A stretch of DNA of 64,000 nt. Origin: Pseudomonadota bacterium (GTDB lineage Bacteria; Pseudomonadota; Gammaproteobacteria; Burkholderiales; Burkholderiaceae_F). Numbering within the stretch: position 1 is the first letter of the stretch; every line of letters starts with the position of its first letter. Positions 61,199 through 64,000 of this stretch are shown here, one piece after another. Under the pieces are notes generated by a model. The model saw nothing but the letters and a program-made list of their open reading frames with translations, had not been told where the DNA came from and did not search any database. The DNA is taken from positions 372,001 to 436,000 of the forward strand of contig JAKAFN010000001.1 of NCBI GenBank assembly GCA_021825945.1. Reading direction: 5' to 3'. A program made the position numbers and the translations under genes.

Positions 61199-63949
61199 GT
61201 GAAGACCCTGCTGTTGGTGGACGGCTCGGGGTACCTGTACCGTGCCTACCACGCCTTGCCCGACCTGCGTACCGCCCGGGGCGAACCGACTGGTGCGTTG
61301 CGGGGGTTCCTGAGCATGCTGCGCAACGTGCGCGGGATCGTGCCCGGCGACTATTTCGCCTGCGTCTTCGACGCCAAGGGCCCGACGTTTCGCGATGCCG
61401 TATTCCCGGATTACAAGGCGCACCGGCCGCCGATGCCCGAGGACTTGGCGACGCAGGTCCCGATCATTCGCGATGCCGCGGCCGCGCTCGGCTGGACGGT
61501 GTTGCAGGTGGAAGGTGTGGAGGCCGACGACGTGATCGGGACGCTGGCGCGGCGGGCGGCGGAATTCGGGCTGCGTACGGTGATCGCCACCGGCGACAAG
61601 GATCTGGCGCAACTCGTCGACGATTCGATCGGCCTCATCGATACCATGCGCCGCGAAGGCGGCCCGCCGCGGCGCACCGACCGCGCGGGGGTGATCGAAC
61701 GCTTCGGCGTGCCGCCGGAGCGCATCGTCGATTATCTGGCGCTGGTCGGCGATCCGGTCGACAATGTCCCGGGGGTCGAAAAGGTCGGCCCCAAGACGGC
61801 CGTCAAATGGTTGCAGCAGTACGGCTCGCTCGACGGCGTGATCGCCCACGCCGACGCCATCGGGGGGACCGTCGGGACCAATCTGCGCAAGGCGCTCGAT
61901 TGGCTTCCCACCGCGCGGGCCTTGGTCACCGTGCGCACGGATGTCGATCTCGGGGAGGCGGTTCCGAACCTAGAAATGCTGGCCCTGCGCGCTCCCGACC
62001 AGGAAGCCCTGCGCCGGATCTATGAACGCTACGAGTTTCGCAGCTGGCTGCGCGAACTGACGCCGGGCGGCGCCGACGATCCGCCAGCGCCGGGTTCGCC
62101 GGATCCGGACGGCGCGTCTGCTACGCCCGCGGCGGGCGATCGGACCTACGAATGCGTCTGCACCGAAGAGCAGCTTGCGCGTTGGATCCACGCCATCGAG
62201 CGGGCGGAGCTGACCAGTATCGATACGGAGACGACCTCGCTCGATCCGATGCGCGCCGAACTCGTCGGGATCTCGCTTGCGGTGCGTGCAGGCGAGGCCT
62301 GTTACATCCCCCTCGGCCATCGCGGCATGGCGTCGGATGCGCCGCGGCAACTCGACCGCGACCTGGTGCTGGCGCGGCTGCGTCGCTGGCTGGAAAGCGC
62401 GGACCACGCCAAGCTGGGCCAGCATGCCAAGTACGACGCCCATGTGTTCGCGAATGCCGGGCTGGCGATGGCGGGCGTTCGCCACGACACCCTGCTGCAG
62501 TCGTATGTGCTGGAAGCGCACCGCTCCCACGACATGGATTCCCTGGCCGCGCGCCATCTCCATCGCAAGACCATTTCCTACGAGGAGGTCTGCGGCAAAG
62601 GGGCCAAACAGATCGGATTCGACCAGGTGCCGATCGACCGGGCGACGGAGTACGCCGCCGAGGACGCGGATGTCACGCTCGCGTTGCACCAGGTGCTCTG
62701 GCCGCAGATCGCGGCGGACGCGGATCTGCGGCGGATCTATGAAACGATCGAAATTCCCGTGTCGCGCGTCCTGTTCCGGATGGAGCGGACGGGCGTGCTG
62801 ATCGACCCGCTGCGCCTGCAGGAGCAGAGCCGCGAGATCGGCATGCGCATCGCCGCCCTCGAGACCGAGGCGTTCGCGCTGGCCGGCGGGACGTTCAACC
62901 TGGCATCGACGAAGCAGGTCGGCGAGGTGCTCTTCGACCGCCTGGGACTGCCGGTGGTGAAAAAGACGGCGAGCGGCGCTCCCAGTACCGACGAGGAAGT
63001 GCTGGAGAAACTGGCGCAGGACTATCCGTTGCCCAAGCTGCTGCTGACGCATCGGGGGCTGTCGAAATTGCGTTCCACCTATTGCGACAAGCTGCCGGGG
63101 ATGATTCATCCGCGGACGGGGCGCGTGCATACGACGTACGGGCAGGCGATCGCGGTCACGGGCCGGTTGTCGTCTTCCGATCCGAACCTGCAGAACATTC
63201 CCGTACGGACCGCCGACGGGCGGCGCATCCGGGCCGCGTTCGTCGCGCCGCCGGGAGCCAGGATCCTGTCGGCCGATTACTCGCAGATCGAGTTGCGCAT
63301 CATGGCCCACATCTGCGGAGATCCGGGACTGGTGGGCGCGTTCGAGCGCGGCGAGGACGTGCATCGCCGCACCGCCTCCGAGGTGTTCGGCGTCGCGCCG
63401 GATGAGGTCGGCGACGATCAGCGGCGGGTGGCCAAGGTGATCAATTTCGGACTGATGTACGGGATGAGCGCATTCGGCCTCGCGTCCAATCTGGGAATCG
63501 CCAAGGATGCGGCGCAGCACTATATCGACCGGTATTTCCAGCGCTATCCGGGAGTCGCGCAATACATGGAAGCGACGCGCGAGACGGCGCGCCGGCAGGG
63601 CTATGTGCAGACCGCGTTCGGTCGCCGGCTCTGGCTGCCCGAGATCCATGGACCGAGCGGGCCGCGCCGGCAGGCGGCCGAGCGCGCCGCGATCAATGCG
63701 CCGATGCAGGGGACGGCGGCCGATCTCATCAAGCTGGCGATGATCGCGGTCGACGACTGGCTGACACGCGAAGGTCTGGCGACGCGCCTCGTGATGCAGG
63801 TGCATGACGAACTGGTGTTCGAGGTGCCCGAGGGCGAAGAGACGCGGGTGCGTGCCGCGGTTCCCGGCTTGATGACCGGCGTCGTGCGTTGGCAGGTGCC
63901 GCTGGAGGTCGAGGTGGGTATCGGCAGCAATTGGGACGAGGCGCACTGA
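61199..63949 (+). CDS. polA: DNA polymerase I
   Basis: Gap-filling and nick-translating polymerase, 916 residues. The 5'-3' exonuclease domain (LLLVDGSGYLYRAYHALP, FACVFDAKGPTFRDAVFPDY, EADDVIGTLA) covers about 1-290. The 3'-5' exonuclease domain retains its acidic residues (SIDTETTSLDP, AKYDAHVF, YAAEDADVT), so proofreading should be active. The polymerase domain has GRLSSSDPNLQNIPVRT, LSADYSQIELRIMAHI, KVINFGLMYGMSAFGLA and QVHDELVFEVPE. The start is GTG 61199 with GGAAAG upstream. The stop overlaps the next gene as TGATG. Confidence 0.97.
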   Translation: MKTLLLVDGSGYLYRAYHALPDLRTARGEPTGALRGFLSMLRNVRGIVPGDYFACVFDAKGPTFRDAVFPDYKAHRPPMPEDLATQVPIIRDAAAALGWTVLQVEGVEADDVIGTLARRAAEFGLRTVIATGDKDLAQLVDDSIGLIDTMRREGGPPRRTDRAGVIERFGVPPERIVDYLALVGDPVDNVPGVEKVGPKTAVKWLQQYGSLDGVIAHADAIGGTVGTNLRKALDWLPTARALVTVRTDVDLGEAVPNLEMLALRAPDQEALRRIYERYEFRSWLRELTPGGADDPPAPGSPDPDGASATPAAGDRTYECVCTEEQLARWIHAIERAELTSIDTETTSLDPMRAELVGISLAVRAGEACYIPLGHRGMASDAPRQLDRDLVLARLRRWLESADHAKLGQHAKYDAHVFANAGLAMAGVRHDTLLQSYVLEAHRSHDMDSLAARHLHRKTISYEEVCGKGAKQIGFDQVPIDRATEYAAEDADVTLALHQVLWPQIAADADLRRIYETIEIPVSRVLFRMERTGVLIDPLRLQEQSREIGMRIAALETEAFALAGGTFNLASTKQVGEVLFDRLGLPVVKKTASGAPSTDEEVLEKLAQDYPLPKLLLTHRGLSKLRSTYCDKLPGMIHPRTGRVHTTYGQAIAVTGRLSSSDPNLQNIPVRTADGRRIRAAFVAPPGARILSADYSQIELRIMAHICGDPGLVGAFERGEDVHRRTASEVFGVAPDEVGDDQRRVAKVINFGLMYGMSAFGLASNLGIAKDAAQHYIDRYFQRYPGVAQYMEATRETARRQGYVQTAFGRRLWLPEIHGPSGPRRQAAERAAINAPMQGTAADLIKLAMIAVDDWLTREGLATRLVMQVHDELVFEVPEGEETRVRAAVPGLMTGVVRWQVPLEVEVGIGSNWDEAH

Positions 63950-64000
63950 TGGGCACCTTCCTGTTGATTCTCGGTGCCAACATGGCATCGACGGCGGTGT
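63949..64000 (+). CDS. Start of a further gene, cut by the window edge
   Basis: ATG at 63949 overlaps the polA stop (TGATG) and opens a frame of 17 codons, MGTFLLILGANMASTAV, to the window end. The first residues are hydrophobic and could begin a signal peptide or membrane helix. Too short to identify, and chance extension cannot be excluded. Confidence 0.4.
   Translation, partial: MGTFLLILGANMASTAV

Noticed and set aside
1..64000. CRISPR arrays, tRNA or rRNA genes, insertion sequences
   Set aside because: No regularly spaced repeats, cloverleaf-like intergenic segments or transposase reading frames were found in any gap.

Overview
The window is GC-rich chromosomal DNA from a betaproteobacterium. 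The evidence is gene content and order: dusB-fis-purH, amgK-murU divergent from lptD-surA-pdxA-rsmA, ygjP-plsC-glyS-glyQ, lnt-corC-ybeY-phoH-miaB, leuS-lptE-holA, and a BPSS1780-type membrane protein with thrB next to polA. I cannot name a genus. Coding density is very high, and neighbouring genes are repeatedly joined by ATGA, GTGA or TGATG stop/start overlaps. No tRNA, rRNA, CRISPR array or insertion sequence was seen. No gene-free stretch exceeds about 200 bases; the largest are 44376-44576 (etfBA promoter), 35068-35247 and 5326-5500 (REP-like repeats), 21536-21694 (leader of the T4SS operon) and 43066-43220 (hairpin plus a C13 tract).

Layout. 1-5325 (minus): amgK, murU, a UbiH-like monooxygenase, dusB, fis, purH (cut by the window edge), covering cell-wall recycling, quinone hydroxylation, tRNA modification and purine synthesis. 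5501-11216 (plus): lptD, surA, pdxA, rsmA and a small membrane protein. 11262-21535 (minus): a tightly coupled ten-gene operon for a type IV secretion apparatus of F/ICE type, with a pilin and TraL-, TraE-, TraK-, TraB-, TraV-, TraC-, TrbI-, TraH- and TraG-like proteins. It has no relaxase, coupling protein or integrase and sits inside otherwise conserved housekeeping order. It is the main accessory element here. 21695-32872 (minus): ygjP, plsC, glyS, glyQ, an HDOD protein, lnt, corC, ybeY, phoH, miaB.

32964-43065: a decayed regulator gene, dusA with a coupled glycosyltransferase, then minus-strand serC, a TPR/ATP-grasp protein, a secreted basic protein, a type II NADH dehydrogenase, an FAD-linked 2-hydroxyacid dehydrogenase, a YdjC-family deacetylase and a polyprenyl-phosphate type glycosyltransferase. 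43221-49185: a degenerate receiver/GGDEF protein, etfBA, then the trio rubrerythrin, Fe-S oxidoreductase and DUF3501, followed by a small lipoprotein. 49228-64000: rlmL, hemJ, proA, holA, lptE and leuS (minus), a UvrD-type helicase (plus), a BPSS1780-type protein and thrB (minus), polA (plus) and the first codons of one more gene.

How the genes work together: LptD and LptE are the outer-membrane LPS translocon and SurA its chaperone; AmgK and MurU form the MurNAc salvage route; EtfAB and the nearby FAD and NADH dehydrogenases feed electrons to quinone. The T4SS operon has its own leader hairpin over the pilin ribosome-binding site. Starts were chosen from visible ribosome-binding sites, overlaps and family lengths; nothing was checked by database search.
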